Assembly (NCBI RefSeq): GCF_003863355.1
Contig: NZ_QQWG01000005.1
Span: 62,001-126,000, forward strand
Direction: 5' to 3'
DNA length: 64,000 nucleotides
DNA from: Ancylomarina euxina
Lineage (GTDB): Bacteria; Bacteroidota; Bacteroidia; Bacteroidales; Marinifilaceae
Both the position numbers and the translations under genes were made by a program. Below the pieces are notes generated by a model. It ran no database searches, was not told where the DNA came from, and saw only the letters and a list, made by a program, of their open reading frames with translations. Below, piece by piece: positions 1 to 8,658 of the stretch (within the stretch, counting starts at the first letter, position 1; each line of letters opens with the position of its first letter).

Positions 1-428
1 AAAAAGAGGGATCTCGAGTAAACCTTGAGAGAGCTCTTAGAGTTGGTGATAGAATGGGCGGTCATATGGTCAGTGGACATATTGATGGTGTTGGAGAAAT
101 TATTTCACAAACTAAGGATGATAATGCCATTTGGGTCAGTATTTCAGCTCCTAAAAATATTCTGAAATATGTAATTGAAAAAGGCTCAATTGCCATTGAT
201 GGTATTAGTTTGACTGTAGCCTATGTTGATGAGAATCAATTTAAGGTTTCAATCATTCCTTTGACTCAGGATGATACAACACTTATTTCAAAGAAAATTG
301 GGAGCCAAGTGAATTTGGAATGTGACATGACTGCTAAGTATATTGAGAAGTTCATGTTTCATAAGGATGATGAAAAGAAGGAAAGTAATATCAGTATGGA
401 TTTCCTAAAAGAGAATGGCTTTTTTTAA
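1..428 (+). CDS. ribE: Riboflavin synthase alpha chain, 3' part (5' end outside window)
   Basis: Riboflavin synthase converts two 6,7-dimethyl-8-ribityllumazine molecules to riboflavin plus a pyrimidinedione in the cytoplasm. The frame is already open at base 3 and reads into [20 protein letters not shown], the hallmark around the start of the second lumazine-binding barrel, so the internal ATG at 54 is not the gene start. About 141 codons are visible of a family length near 200, so the first barrel lies left of the window. The C-terminal segment ends with a short charged tail. It is followed after 77 bp by ribBA and then ribH, which supports the role. No FMN riboswitch is seen in the visible upstream gap. 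Family assignment is confident; the gene is partial only because of the window edge. Confidence 0.93.
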   Translation, partial: KEGSRVNLERALRVGDRMGGHMVSGHIDGVGEIISQTKDDNAIWVSISAPKNILKYVIEKGSIAIDGISLTVAYVDENQFKVSIIPLTQDDTTLISKKIGSQVNLECDMTAKYIEKFMFHKDDEKKESNISMDFLKENGFF

Positions 429-505
429 ATAAAAAACAAGGATCTAGCCTTAAGCTAGTTTCAGATATAATCAAATTACAATATTGCAATATAACTCTAT
501 ACAAG

Positions 506-1729
506 ATGAAATTTAATACCATTGAAGAAGCGATTGAAGATATCAAAGCCGGGAAAATGATTGTGGTGGTTGATGATGAGGATCGCGAGAATGAAGGTGA
601 TTTGTTAATGGCTGCCGAAATGGTAACACCAGAAGCAATTAACTTTATGGCCCGTCAGGCTGGAGGCTTAATTTGTATGCCTATTATTCAGGAACGTTTA
701 GATGAGTTGAATATTGATATGATGGTTCAGAAGAATACGGACGCTAAGCAAACTGCTTTTACCGTAAGTATTGATGCTGCCGATTGTACGACTGGTATTT
801 CAGCACACGAAAGAGCTCACACCATTCAATTGGTTTTTGATCGAAATGCAAAACCTGAGGATTTTACTCGTCCGGGACATATCTTTCCATTGGTTGCGCG
901 AAAAAATGGTGTTTTGGTTCGTGCGGGTCACACTGAAGCTGCTGTTGATTTAGCACGTTTGGCTGGTTTGTATCCTGCAGGTGTTATTTGCGAAATCATG
1001 AATGAGGATGGTACTATGGCACGTGTGCCTCAGTTGCAGGACTACATTAAGAAGCATAACTTGAAAATGATCACTATTGCTGATCTAATTGAATATCGTC
1101 GTCAGACTGAGTCGATGATAGAGAAAGTGACTGAAACAGCGATGCCAACTAAGCATGGTGAGTTTAGAGCTCATGGTTACGTCAATAAAATTACAGGTGA
1201 GCATCATGTTGCACTTGTGAAAGGTGATGTGAAAGCTGCAGATGAGGTATTGGTTCGTGTACATTCAGAATGCTTAACAGGTGATGCTTTTGGTTCTATG
1301 CGTTGCGATTGTGGCGATCAGTTACAAGAAGCTTTGCGTCGTATCGAAGAAGAAGGACACGGTATTCTATTGTACATGCGTCAGGAAGGCCGTGGTATTG
1401 GACTTATGAACAAGCTTAAAGCATATCAATTACAGGATGAAGGTTTAGATACTGTAGAAGCAAATTTAGCTCTAGGATTTAAAGCTGACTTGCGTGATTA
1501 TGGTATTGGTGCAGCTATCTTGTCTGACCTTGGAGTTAAGAAATTAAGATTGATGACTAACAATCCTCTTAAGATTGCTGGTTTGAAAGGATATAATCTT
1601 GAAGTTGTAGGTCGTGAAGAAATTGAAATGACTTGCCACGAAAAGAATGAATTTTATATGCATACTAAAATGGAGAAGATGGGACACATCTTACATCAGG
1701 ATGCAAAATGGAATCAAGTAAATAAATAA
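506..1729 (+). CDS. ribBA: Bifunctional 3,4-dihydroxy-2-butanone-4-phosphate synthase / GTP cyclohydrolase II
   Basis: This enzyme supplies both starting branches of riboflavin synthesis: ribulose-5-phosphate to dihydroxybutanone phosphate (N-terminal half) and GTP to the diaminopyrimidine (C-terminal half). Residues 1-200 contain the acidic DHBP synthase motif [11 protein letters not shown] (23-33) and the RAGHTEAA segment near 139-146. Residues 207-400 form GTP cyclohydrolase II with zinc ligands Cys256, Cys267 and Cys269 in HSEC...RCDCG, spaced as in E. coli RibA, and the substrate loop RQEGRGIGL. At 407 aa it has the usual length of RibBA fusions. It sits between ribE and ribH in the same orientation and all catalytic motifs look intact. 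Confidence 0.97.
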   Translation: MKFNTIEEAIEDIKAGKMIVVVDDEDRENEGDLLMAAEMVTPEAINFMARQAGGLICMPIIQERLDELNIDMMVQKNTDAKQTAFTVSIDAADCTTGISAHERAHTIQLVFDRNAKPEDFTRPGHIFPLVARKNGVLVRAGHTEAAVDLARLAGLYPAGVICEIMNEDGTMARVPQLQDYIKKHNLKMITIADLIEYRRQTESMIEKVTETAMPTKHGEFRAHGYVNKITGEHHVALVKGDVKAADEVLVRVHSECLTGDAFGSMRCDCGDQLQEALRRIEEEGHGILLYMRQEGRGIGLMNKLKAYQLQDEGLDTVEANLALGFKADLRDYGIGAAILSDLGVKKLRLMTNNPLKIAGLKGYNLEVVGREEIEMTCHEKNEFYMHTKMEKMGHILHQDAKWNQVNK

Positions 1730-1745
1730 AAAACAATAGAATTTT

Positions 1746-1779
1746 AGATACTAGATTGGAACATTCCAATCTAGTATCT
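1746..1779. repeat. Perfect 16-bp inverted repeat between ribBA and ribH
   Basis: Arms 1746-1761 and 1764-1779 are exact reverse complements separated by only two bases (CA). No T-run follows, so it is not an obvious intrinsic terminator. It lies 17 bp after the ribBA stop and 21 bp before the ribH ATG, so it would be transcribed between the two messages. Its right side is followed by a TCTCTAATCCCAAATCTCAAG stretch of the low-complexity type also seen near 13.2 kb. It could be an operator, a processing or stability hairpin, or a mobile extragenic palindrome. Confidence 0.8.
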
Positions 1780-1800
1780 CTAATCCCAAATCTCAAGAAA

Positions 1801-2262
1801 ATGAATACAATTGAAGGAAAGTTAATTGCTGAAGGTTTAAAGTTTGGTATTGTTGCTGGACGATTCAACGAATTTATTGGAGGTAAACTTCTAGAAGGAG
1901 CTATTGATGCTATTAAACGTCATGGTGCTTCTGAAGATGATATTGATGTTGCTTGGGTACCAGGTGCATTTGAAATTCCATTGATCGCTAAGAAATTAGC
2001 TAAGTCTGGAAAATATGATGCGGTTATCTGTCTAGGTGCAGTTATCAAAGGTTCTACACCACACTTCGAATACGTTTCAGGAGAGGTGACTAAAGGTGTG
2101 GCATCTGTTTCTTTAGATCTGGAAGTGCCAGTAATCTTTGGTGTTTTAACAACTGATAGTATTGAGCAAGCTATTGAACGTGCAGGAACTAAAGCTGGAA
2201 ACAAAGGTTTCGAAGCGGCTGTATCTGCCATCGAAATGGCTAATTTATTGAAGCAGCTTTAA
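1801..2262 (+). CDS. ribH: 6,7-dimethyl-8-ribityllumazine synthase
   Basis: Lumazine synthase condenses the aminopyrimidine with dihydroxybutanone phosphate, the step before riboflavin synthase. The 153-residue protein beginning MNTIEGKLI has the family length. The frame is open further upstream to 1756, but that extension runs through the inverted repeat, so the ATG at 1801 is chosen. Family motifs are the FNEFI segment near the N-terminus, VPGAFEIP for ribityl binding, [15 protein letters not shown] with the catalytic His, and [12 protein letters not shown]. The gene closes the ribE-ribBA-ribH run and is followed by a terminator. Confidence 0.97.
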   Translation: MNTIEGKLIAEGLKFGIVAGRFNEFIGGKLLEGAIDAIKRHGASEDDIDVAWVPGAFEIPLIAKKLAKSGKYDAVICLGAVIKGSTPHFEYVSGEVTKGVASVSLDLEVPVIFGVLTTDSIEQAIERAGTKAGNKGFEAAVSAIEMANLLKQL

Positions 2263-2297
2263 TAAAAATATTTTTATCTGACTCACAATCACAGAAG

Positions 2298-2330
2298 AGA
2301 GCACTTGAGAAATCAGGTGCTCTTTTGTTT
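2298..2330 (+). terminator. Intrinsic terminator after ribH
   Basis: Seven-base stem AGAGCAC/GTGCTCT (2298-2304 with 2317-2323) with a 12-base loop, followed by TTTTGTTT. It lies between the converging ribH and HAD-phosphatase genes. Confidence 0.8.
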
Positions 2331-2347
2331 ATAGTTGATTATGGATT

Positions 2348-2998
2348 CTAATTATTCAGATCTGAAATTAAAAAATCTTCCATACTCTCCAAAACTTTAT
2401 CTGCAATAACAAATCGTTTTAGATTGTTGGCTTTCACATCAGGAATTGCCACACATTTCATGTTGGCAGCCAAAGCAGCAATCACCCCATGGAAAGAATC
2501 TTCAAGAACTAAACATTCTGACGGTGATATATTTAGCATTTTAGCTGTTGAGATAAAAATTTGTGGATGAGGTTTGCCGTATTCTTCAAACTGAGCGGAA
2601 TGAACCACCTCGAAATAAGATTCAATCTCGAGTTTCTTTAAAACCGACTTAATAATCCTAAGGTTGGAGGAAGATGCAAGGCCAATTTTATAGTTCTGTT
2701 TTTGCAGTGTTTCTAGAGTTTTTAGTACCCCTGGCAAGGCAAGTCCTCTTTCCTGCACGAGCTTAATAACACCATCAACAATTTCTACTGCAGTTTCTGC
2801 TTGTGTTTTAGCTTGATTAGGATATCTGGAATAAATAATGGCTACAACTTCGTCAATTCGTTTTCCCATAAAACTTTCAAAATCATGTTCATTCAAATCG
2901 ATGCCTCGTTTCGAAAATAAATTTTTCTGACTTATACGCCAAAAGGGTTCTGAGTCAATTAATAACCCATCCATGTCAAAAATTACAGCCTTAATCAT
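2348..2998 (-). CDS. HAD-superfamily sugar-phosphate phosphatase (HxpB/YniC-like)
   Basis: Predicted cytoplasmic HAD hydrolase that dephosphorylates small sugar phosphates. From the chosen start the protein is 216 aa and begins MIKAVIFDMDGLLIDSEPFW, which holds motif I (DxD nucleophile and acid/base Asp) and closely resembles E. coli 2-deoxyglucose-6-phosphatase HxpB. Motif II is LASSSN, the Lys is in YGKPHPQIF, and motif IV is LEDSFHG. A helical cap lies between motifs I and II. The frame could start 13 codons earlier, but that extension has no family similarity, so the Met directly before the first strand is preferred. It stands alone, convergent with ribH. Beta-phosphoglucomutase relatives share the fold, so the exact substrate is uncertain. 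Confidence 0.85.
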   Translation of the reverse strand: MIKAVIFDMDGLLIDSEPFWRISQKNLFSKRGIDLNEHDFESFMGKRIDEVVAIIYSRYPNQAKTQAETAVEIVDGVIKLVQERGLALPGVLKTLETLQKQNYKIGLASSSNLRIIKSVLKKLEIESYFEVVHSAQFEEYGKPHPQIFISTAKMLNISPSECLVLEDSFHGVIAALAANMKCVAIPDVKANNLKRFVIADKVLESMEDFLISDLNN

Positions 2999-3170
2999 TC
3001 TATTTGTGTTGATTCTAATTGTTCGTAAAAATAGCACTAAAATTCATGACAAGAGCTTATGTATTTATGATTTGATTATATTGCATACTTTTCATACATA
3101 TTCTATCATTTCTATTTAACTGGGGAATAAATTACACCGTTAATCTATGTTAAAACATAGGCGCTAAATG

Positions 3171-3199
3171 TTGATGCGGAGGGTAATTTTTTATTTTTG
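3171..3199 (+). promoter_or_regulatory. Bacteroidota-type promoter for gldA
   Basis: TTG at 3171-3173, an 18-bp spacer, then TATTTTTG at 3192-3199, matching the TAnnTTTG -7 element of the primary sigma factor of this phylum. The predicted start of transcription (about 3206) lies after the first in-frame start of the open frame (3197), which argues for translation from the ATG at 3221. Confidence 0.6.
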
Positions 3200-3220
3200 T
3201 TTAAATCATTTATACTTCTT

Positions 3221-4150
3221 ATGGATATTGTAGTTGAACATCTGACCAAACGTTATGGACCACAAAAAGCGGTCGACAACATATCTTTCAGGGTAAAGGC
3301 AGGAGAAGTTTTAGGTTTTCTAGGGCCTAATGGAGCTGGGAAGACAACAACTATGAAAGTTCTTTCTTGCTTTGTATTACCAGAAGAAGGTGATGTTAAA
3401 ATAGGTGGCTATTCTATTCGAGAGCATCCTGAAATAATCAAAAAGCATATTGGTTACTTACCTGAAAACAACCCTTTGTATCAGGATATGAACATTATCG
3501 ATTTTCTTGAGTTTATTGCCAAAGTGCATGAAATACCTAAACACTTGATTCAAGAACGATTACTTGATATGGTTATGGTGTGTGGGCTTGAAGGTGAAAA
3601 GCATAAGTTGATAAGGGAACTTTCAAAGGGCTATCAGCAGAGAGTTGGTTTGGCTCAAGCTTTAATTCATGATCCTGATATCTTAATTCTTGATGAACCT
3701 ACTACTGGATTAGATCCCAATCAGATTGTTGAAATTCGTGAATTAATTAAGCGAATTGGAAAAGAGAAAACCGTTATTTTAAGTTCTCATATACTAGCTG
3801 AGGTTGAAGCTACTTGTGACCGGATTTTGATCATTAATAATGGAAGAGTTGTTGTTGATGGGACTGCAGAGGAATTAAGAAAACAGGCTCAAGGGAATGA
3901 AATCCTAAAGCTTGGTGTAGCAGGGGGTGATATCAACGATATCTTTGAAAAAATTATGGAAATTGATACGGTTGAAACGGTCGATTTTCTTGATTTTGAA
4001 TGTCAACTTTTGGAAGTTCAATCGTACCCTAATACATCATCGGTGAAGGATATTTTTGACACCTGTGTAGCCAATAATTACTACATAACTGAGATGACAC
4101 CAATTGAAACAAAACTCGAAGATATTTTTAGAGAACTAACAACCCATTAG
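3221..4150 (+). CDS. gldA: Gliding-motility-type ABC transporter ATPase GldA
   Basis: Cytoplasmic ATPase of an ABC complex that in Flavobacterium pairs with GldF and GldG. From the ATG at 3221 it is 309 aa. It has Walker A GPNGAGKT (35-42), the signature LSKGYQQRVG, Walker B DILILDEPTTGLDP, and the H-loop in LSSHILAEVE. The C-terminal 90 residues form the accessory region common to ABC-2 type ATPases. It is followed by its permease (52 bp gap) and the GldG-like protein. The match to GldA over generic CcmA/ABC-2 ATPases rests mainly on this context; the cargo of GldAFG is not established. Confidence 0.88.
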   Translation: MDIVVEHLTKRYGPQKAVDNISFRVKAGEVLGFLGPNGAGKTTTMKVLSCFVLPEEGDVKIGGYSIREHPEIIKKHIGYLPENNPLYQDMNIIDFLEFIAKVHEIPKHLIQERLLDMVMVCGLEGEKHKLIRELSKGYQQRVGLAQALIHDPDILILDEPTTGLDPNQIVEIRELIKRIGKEKTVILSSHILAEVEATCDRILIINNGRVVVDGTAEELRKQAQGNEILKLGVAGGDINDIFEKIMEIDTVETVDFLDFECQLLEVQSYPNTSSVKDIFDTCVANNYYITEMTPIETKLEDIFRELTTH

Positions 4151-4202
4151 TCTACTCAATTTTAATAAAACTTAAAAATAAAACCTAAACCGAATCTTCA
4201 AT

Positions 4203-4928
4203 ATGAATCAAATTATACAAATAGCTAAGCGTGAGCTAGCAGGTTTTTTCGACTCGCTGATGGGCTATGTTTTAATCATCATGTTTCTGGGTTTTAGTGG
4301 ATTCTTTACTTGGATTTATGGTGATGATATCTTTTTTATAGGCGAAGCAAACCTAAATATTTTTTTTAAGGTAGCTTATTGGTCCCTTTTCTTTTTCATC
4401 CCATCTCTTACAATGAGATCTTTAACGGGTGAGCTAAGAGGTGGAACTCTAGAATTATTACTAACGAAACCCATTAGTTATTGGCAACTCATTTTGGGAA
4501 AATTCGCATCTACTGTTATCCTGATATCAATGGCTTTGGCTCCAAGTATAATTTATTATATCAGCTTGTGGTCTATTGGTTCAGTTGATCATCCGGCAAT
4601 TATTTTAGGCTATATTGGTTTGCTGCTTATGAGTATGAGTTATATTGCTTTGGGGATATTTTGTTCTAGCATAAGTGATAGCCCTATTATTGCGCTTCTA
4701 AGTACCTTGTTTATTGGTATTTTTTTTCATCAGATTTTTGAAACGATAGCAAGTTCAAGTTTGGGTATACCAGGGAGTATTTTTAGTGCTTTAAGTATGT
4801 TTACACATTTTGGATCGATATCTAGAGGAATATTTGATCTTCAGGATTTTATCTTTTTCTTTTCGATGATCATTTTTGGCTTGTATGCTTCTAAAGAAAT
4901 TTTAGTATCCCGTAATTTGAAAGCTTAA
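4203..4928 (+). CDS. gldF: ABC-2 type permease GldF
   Basis: Inner-membrane permease of the GldA-F-G complex. The 241-residue protein has about six hydrophobic segments. The N-terminal MNQIIQIAKRELAGFFDSLM is typical of ABC-2 permeases. It is followed by a membrane-entry region, the conserved SLTMRSLTGELRGGTLELLL stretch with the TKPIS segment, then alternating hydrophobic helices to a short charged end. Length and order match GldF of gliding Bacteroidota. It lies 12 bp before gldG in the same orientation. Confidence 0.88.
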   Translation: MNQIIQIAKRELAGFFDSLMGYVLIIMFLGFSGFFTWIYGDDIFFIGEANLNIFFKVAYWSLFFFIPSLTMRSLTGELRGGTLELLLTKPISYWQLILGKFASTVILISMALAPSIIYYISLWSIGSVDHPAIILGYIGLLLMSMSYIALGIFCSSISDSPIIALLSTLFIGIFFHQIFETIASSSLGIPGSIFSALSMFTHFGSISRGIFDLQDFIFFFSMIIFGLYASKEILVSRNLKA

Positions 4929-4940
4929 CTGTATATATAG

Positions 4941-6455
4941 ATGAGATTTAAAGAGAATGTTATTTTCCGCTTAGTAGTAGTCCTATCATGTTTAATCTTT
5001 TTAAATGTGTTGTCGTCTTATTTCTTTTTTCGTGTTGACTTTACTGCAGATAAGCGTTATACACTCGATAAGGTAACGAAACGAATTTTGCAAGAGGTAA
5101 AAGATCCTATCATTATTACCTTGTATGTGTCAAAAGATTTACCCCCTGATATTAATAGAACCATACGCGATTTTAAGCATTTACTCACCGAATATAATGA
5201 GCATAGTAAGAAGCGCATCGAGATTGAGGAGGTTAACCCCAATTCAAGTGAGGAGATAGAGATGAAAGCTATTGAGGTTGGTATCCATCCCGTCCCTTTA
5301 GAAGTAAGAGAAAAGGATCAGGTGAAAGTTCAGAAGGTATTCCTAGGACTTGTTATTCAAGTTGGGGATAAAACGGAAACAATTCCTCTGATTCAACCTG
5401 GAATTGCAATGGAGTACAATCTTTCTACTTTGATTAAACGATTAACAATTCAAAATAAACCTAAGATTGGTTATATCACCGGACATGGTGAACCTGTATT
5501 GGCAACTTTAGATCAGATGACTAAAGAACTCTCGGTATTGTACGACTTGCAAGTTATTAACCTGAACAGGCGAATGGATTTGAGTGACTTTAAGGCTATT
5601 ATTATTTTATCGCCTTTTGAAGAAATTACGAAAATGGAGTTTAATCGCTTGGATAATTACTTAGGTATTGGAGGTAGTATTTTTGTTGGTATCGATCGGG
5701 TGAATGGTATTTTGAATCATGGTATTGGGGTTGGTGTAAACACGAATCTTGAAACTTGGCTTGAAGGAAAAGGGATTTTAGTTGAAGATGCTTTTATTGT
5801 TGATAGAAAGTGCAGTACTGTAACGGTACAGGAGAAGAGCTATTTTTCATATCCACAGCAAGTTAACTTTCCATACTTGCCTTTAATTACTGAGTTCTCT
5901 GACCATAACATTACTGATGGTATAGAAGCTATGATTTTACAATTTGCCAGTCCGATAACCTATGTTGGTGATTCGATTTTATCTTATCATGAGTTAGCCT
6001 GGACATCAGATATGTCAGGTAAGCTGAAAGTGCCAGTTAGTTTTAATATTGGTCAGGTTTGGCGACCTAGCGATTTCTTGTTTCCTAGGCAAGTTGTTGC
6101 AGCAGCTGTTCATGGTCCTATTGTAAGTGATCAGGAAGCACGGCTGTGTGTCATTGGTGATGGAAACTTTATTGTGAATGGAGTAGGTGAACAAAGAATT
6201 ACTATTCAACCTGATAATATTAATTTCATTGCAAATGCCATTGATTGGTTGAGTGACGATTCCGGATTAATGAGTTTAAGAACCAAAGGTGTGCAAGCTC
6301 GCCCATTAAATGAATTATCTGATTCTAGAGTTTTGTTTATCAAATATTTCAATTTCTTATTTCCCCTACTACTTGTTGTTCTTCATGGCTTATTTCAATT
6401 CAGACGAAGAAGTTTAAAACGGACTCGACTGATGAGACCAGGCGTTGTGAAGTAG
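4941..6455 (+). CDS. gldG: GldG-like ABC-associated membrane protein
   Basis: GldG is the third part of the GldA-F-G system: an auxiliary protein anchored by an N- and a C-terminal helix with a large periplasmic domain. This 504-residue protein has a helix at about 9-29, the family opening FRVDFTADKRYTLDKVTKRI, a segment IGYITGHGEPVLATL inside the GldG/IntG-like domain, and a final helix (about 470-490) followed by a basic tail RRRSLKRTR. The fold is distantly related to intraflagellar-transport-52/ABC-associated domains. It is directly coupled to gldF. Whether the organism glides cannot be decided from this locus, since sprA/gldK-N type genes are not in the window. Confidence 0.87.
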   Translation: MRFKENVIFRLVVVLSCLIFLNVLSSYFFFRVDFTADKRYTLDKVTKRILQEVKDPIIITLYVSKDLPPDINRTIRDFKHLLTEYNEHSKKRIEIEEVNPNSSEEIEMKAIEVGIHPVPLEVREKDQVKVQKVFLGLVIQVGDKTETIPLIQPGIAMEYNLSTLIKRLTIQNKPKIGYITGHGEPVLATLDQMTKELSVLYDLQVINLNRRMDLSDFKAIIILSPFEEITKMEFNRLDNYLGIGGSIFVGIDRVNGILNHGIGVGVNTNLETWLEGKGILVEDAFIVDRKCSTVTVQEKSYFSYPQQVNFPYLPLITEFSDHNITDGIEAMILQFASPITYVGDSILSYHELAWTSDMSGKLKVPVSFNIGQVWRPSDFLFPRQVVAAAVHGPIVSDQEARLCVIGDGNFIVNGVGEQRITIQPDNINFIANAIDWLSDDSGLMSLRTKGVQARPLNELSDSRVLFIKYFNFLFPLLLVVLHGLFQFRRRSLKRTRLMRPGVVK

Positions 6456-6602
6456 AGCTGTAACTCTTGTTTTATATGAAATAAATAATAAGATTGAGAC
6501 CTTTTGCATAGAGATTAATTAAGCTTTGTTGTGAATTTTACTGCTGTCAGTTTTAACTAATTTGTAGTATCTTTATCTTCTAAGAAAAGAAAAATACAGA
6601 GA

Positions 6603-7259
6603 ATGGATTTTGAAAATATCAAGAAAAAACTTGAACAATATAAACGTGAAGGCAAGCGTATGTTTGCAAGCTCTTCATTTCAAACACATAGTATTGTTTT
6701 GCTTCATATTATAAGTCGTATCGATAAGGATATTCCTATTTATTTTATCAATACGGGTTTTTTGTTTCCAGAAACGATAGCTTATAAAGATCAATTAGCA
6801 AAAGAATTTGGATTGAATATTATTAATACCAAATCAGATGTTCCAAAATCTTTACAGAAGGATGCTAATGGAAACTTTCTTTTTACATCTGATCCTGACC
6901 ATTGTTGCCATATTAACAAGGTTCAGCCTTTAGATAGCGTTTTGGCAGATAATGATGTTTGGATTAATGGTGTAAGAGCTGATCAATCGGCTGTGCGTAA
7001 GGCGATGGAAATTGAGCAAGCGGCACCCCATGATGTCATTCGTTTTCATCCGATGCTCGATTGGAGTAAGAAAGATATTTACCAATATCTTAAGGAGTGG
7101 GATTTGCCACGCCATCCTCTTGAAGCTCAAGGATACGACAGTATAGGTTGTGAACCTTGTACACGAAAGATGACTATAGGTGATGATAGAGGTAGCCGAT
7201 GGTTTGGAATGAAAAAGACAGAGTGTGGATTGAATACCGATTTGGTTGTAAAGAAATAA
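6603..7259 (+). CDS. cysH: Assimilatory adenylyl-sulfate (APS) reductase, CysH family
   Basis: Reduces activated sulfate to sulfite with thioredoxin in the cytoplasm. The 218-residue protein has the paired-cysteine pattern of 4Fe-4S CysH proteins: Cys101-Cys102 (DHCCHINK) and Cys183-x2-Cys186 (GCEPCTR). This points to APS rather than PAPS as substrate. The catalytic C-terminal Cys208 is in KKTECGL. The P-loop-like segment near the N-terminus (FASSSFQTHS) and RxHPMLDW match the family. No ATP sulfurylase or sulfite reductase gene adjoins it, so it appears as a single transcription unit. Confidence 0.93.
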   Translation: MDFENIKKKLEQYKREGKRMFASSSFQTHSIVLLHIISRIDKDIPIYFINTGFLFPETIAYKDQLAKEFGLNIINTKSDVPKSLQKDANGNFLFTSDPDHCCHINKVQPLDSVLADNDVWINGVRADQSAVRKAMEIEQAAPHDVIRFHPMLDWSKKDIYQYLKEWDLPRHPLEAQGYDSIGCEPCTRKMTIGDDRGSRWFGMKKTECGLNTDLVVKK

Positions 7260-7334
7260 TAGATTATCAGTCTAAAAATTCAATATATGCAACCTGTCTT
7301 TTGGCATTATTTAGAATGTAAGTTGGCAAGTTTC

Positions 7335-7352
7335 TCCCGATAGCTATTGGGA
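7335..7352. repeat. 18-bp near-perfect palindrome
   Basis: TCCCGATAG/CTATTGGGA with one G-T mismatch and no loop, in the gap before the SDR gene. Similar CCCGATAGCTATCGGG palindromes are, as I recall, frequent between genes in Bacteroidota. No T-run follows. Confidence 0.5.
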
Positions 7353-7378
7353 TGGCAAAAACATAAAATTGTAATCAT

Positions 7379-8293
7379 ATGAAAGTATTAATTACAGGAG
7401 GTGCAGGATATATTGGTACAGAATTATGTATCAAACTGAATAAAAATCCTAAGGTTAAGGAAATTGTAGTTTTAGATAATCTTAGCAGAGGGAATTATAA
7501 TTTATTTTTGCACTCGCAGATAAAGCCAGGCAAACTTAAGTTTATGAAAGCAGAATTACTTGATTCAAGAAGTCTTGATAAGGTGGTTAAGGATGTTGAT
7601 GTGGTTTACCATTTTGCTGCTGAAAATAAAGATGATGAGAAATTACATCATTTGCATGAGCAGGTGAATAATTGGGGAACAGCTGAACTGACATATGCGA
7701 TTGAGGCAAGTCATGTTAAGCAAGTTATATATCTGAGTTCTGTAGCGGTTTATGGGGATTCTAAAAGCGAAAAGAGTTCTGAATCTATGGTTGAACCTAA
7801 CACTTCATTTGGTAATTCTAAGCGAAGAGGGGAACAGCATATTGAACGATTAGGTGACAAAATAAAAACGCATATCCTTCGTTTGGGTGAAGTGTTTGGT
7901 TATGGTGCCAGTCTGAATATGGATGGCATTCTGAATTCTTATATGTTCGACTCTCATTTTGTTGGACGAATTTCTATTCAGGGGAATGGTAAGCAAGAGC
8001 AATCCTTTATCTCTTTGAATAAAACGGTTGAGATTCTGTCTAACCTGCTCGATCATGAACTTGAAGGAGGCATTTACAATTTGGTTGATGATCAAAAATC
8101 AGTATTAGATTTAATTGATGCACTGAAAGCGTTGAATCCTGATATGGAAATGGTATTCACCAATAATCATCTTGAATTGCCAAACCATATTGCAAAGGCT
8201 GACGAAGCAATTTTAGCATTATATACGAGCCCAGAGCTAAGCTTTGAAGAAGAGTTAAAAGGCTTTAAAGAACACTTGCAAGCTTCGAGTTAG
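7379..8293 (+). CDS. NAD-dependent epimerase/dehydratase family protein (extended SDR)
   Basis: Predicted NAD(P)-binding sugar-nucleotide epimerase-like protein, 304 aa. The N-terminus MKVLITGGAGYIGTEL is the Rossmann GxxGxxG motif. An acidic residue ends beta-2 (VLDNLSRG) and HFAAE is the usual HxAA motif. The Ser/Thr position is present in IYLSSVAVYG (Ser120/121). At the YxxxK position the sequence is FGNSK, with Phe144 in place of the catalytic Tyr and Lys148 kept, so normal SDR proton transfer is doubtful. The C-terminal half is shorter and less conserved than GalE. It stands alone with a terminator behind it. Substrate unknown. Confidence 0.8.
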   Translation: MKVLITGGAGYIGTELCIKLNKNPKVKEIVVLDNLSRGNYNLFLHSQIKPGKLKFMKAELLDSRSLDKVVKDVDVVYHFAAENKDDEKLHHLHEQVNNWGTAELTYAIEASHVKQVIYLSSVAVYGDSKSEKSSESMVEPNTSFGNSKRRGEQHIERLGDKIKTHILRLGEVFGYGASLNMDGILNSYMFDSHFVGRISIQGNGKQEQSFISLNKTVEILSNLLDHELEGGIYNLVDDQKSVLDLIDALKALNPDMEMVFTNNHLELPNHIAKADEAILALYTSPELSFEEELKGFKEHLQASS

Positions 8294-8317
8294 TAATAGG
8301 ATTCTAGTAAAATATTT

Positions 8318-8351
8318 AAGAGCCATGCACGATTGATGTATGGCTCTTTTC
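8318..8351 (+). terminator. Intrinsic terminator after the SDR gene
   Basis: Stem AGAGCCAT/ATGGCTCT (8319-8326 with 8340-8347), extendable by one A-T pair, then TTTTC. Confidence 0.8.
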
Positions 8352-8458
8352 ATTTAAACTGACCAGTTCTCTTGCGCTGAAGCTATGCGGTATTCGAAAA
8401 TTCATGTTTCCCTTTATCAGTATGGTCCTGTAAGTTTGAGAAACCTTGCTGCACCAGT

Positions 8459-8597
8459 GCAGGAAGGTTTCGCAAGTCTGCGGTTTGTTCCCGCTGATGG
8501 CAGGAAGGTTTCTCAAGTTTGCGGTTTGTTCCCGCCGAGGGCAGGAAGGTTTCGCAAGTCTGCGGTTTGTTGTCGCCGAGTGCAGGAAGGTTTCTCA
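8459..8597. repeat. 41-bp tandem repeat, 3.4 copies, GC-rich
   Basis: Units start at 8459, 8500 and 8541, with a partial fourth at 8582. Each opens GCAGGAAGGTTTC and contains TGCGGTTTGTT; units differ by a few substitutions. The array is clearly richer in G+C than the flanks. Directly to the left (about 8438-8455) is an inverted, near-exact copy of the first 17-18 bases of the unit. Because 41 is not a multiple of three, several frames stay open through it on both strands; these are repeat artefacts. It fills most of the gap between two converging genes (8294-8658), and no protein gene is supported there. Confidence 0.9.
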
Positions 8598-8658
8598 TAT
8601 CATTCTCACATTACCAACTCATCCAATCATCACATCCTCACATTAGCTCATCATCAAA

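Noticed and set aside
429-505. Possible FMN riboswitch before ribBA
   Set aside because: The gap is too short and lacks the conserved RFN element sequences.
1756-1800. Upstream extension of the ribH frame
   Set aside because: It reads through the inverted repeat and lacks family similarity; the ATG at 1801 gives the normal length.
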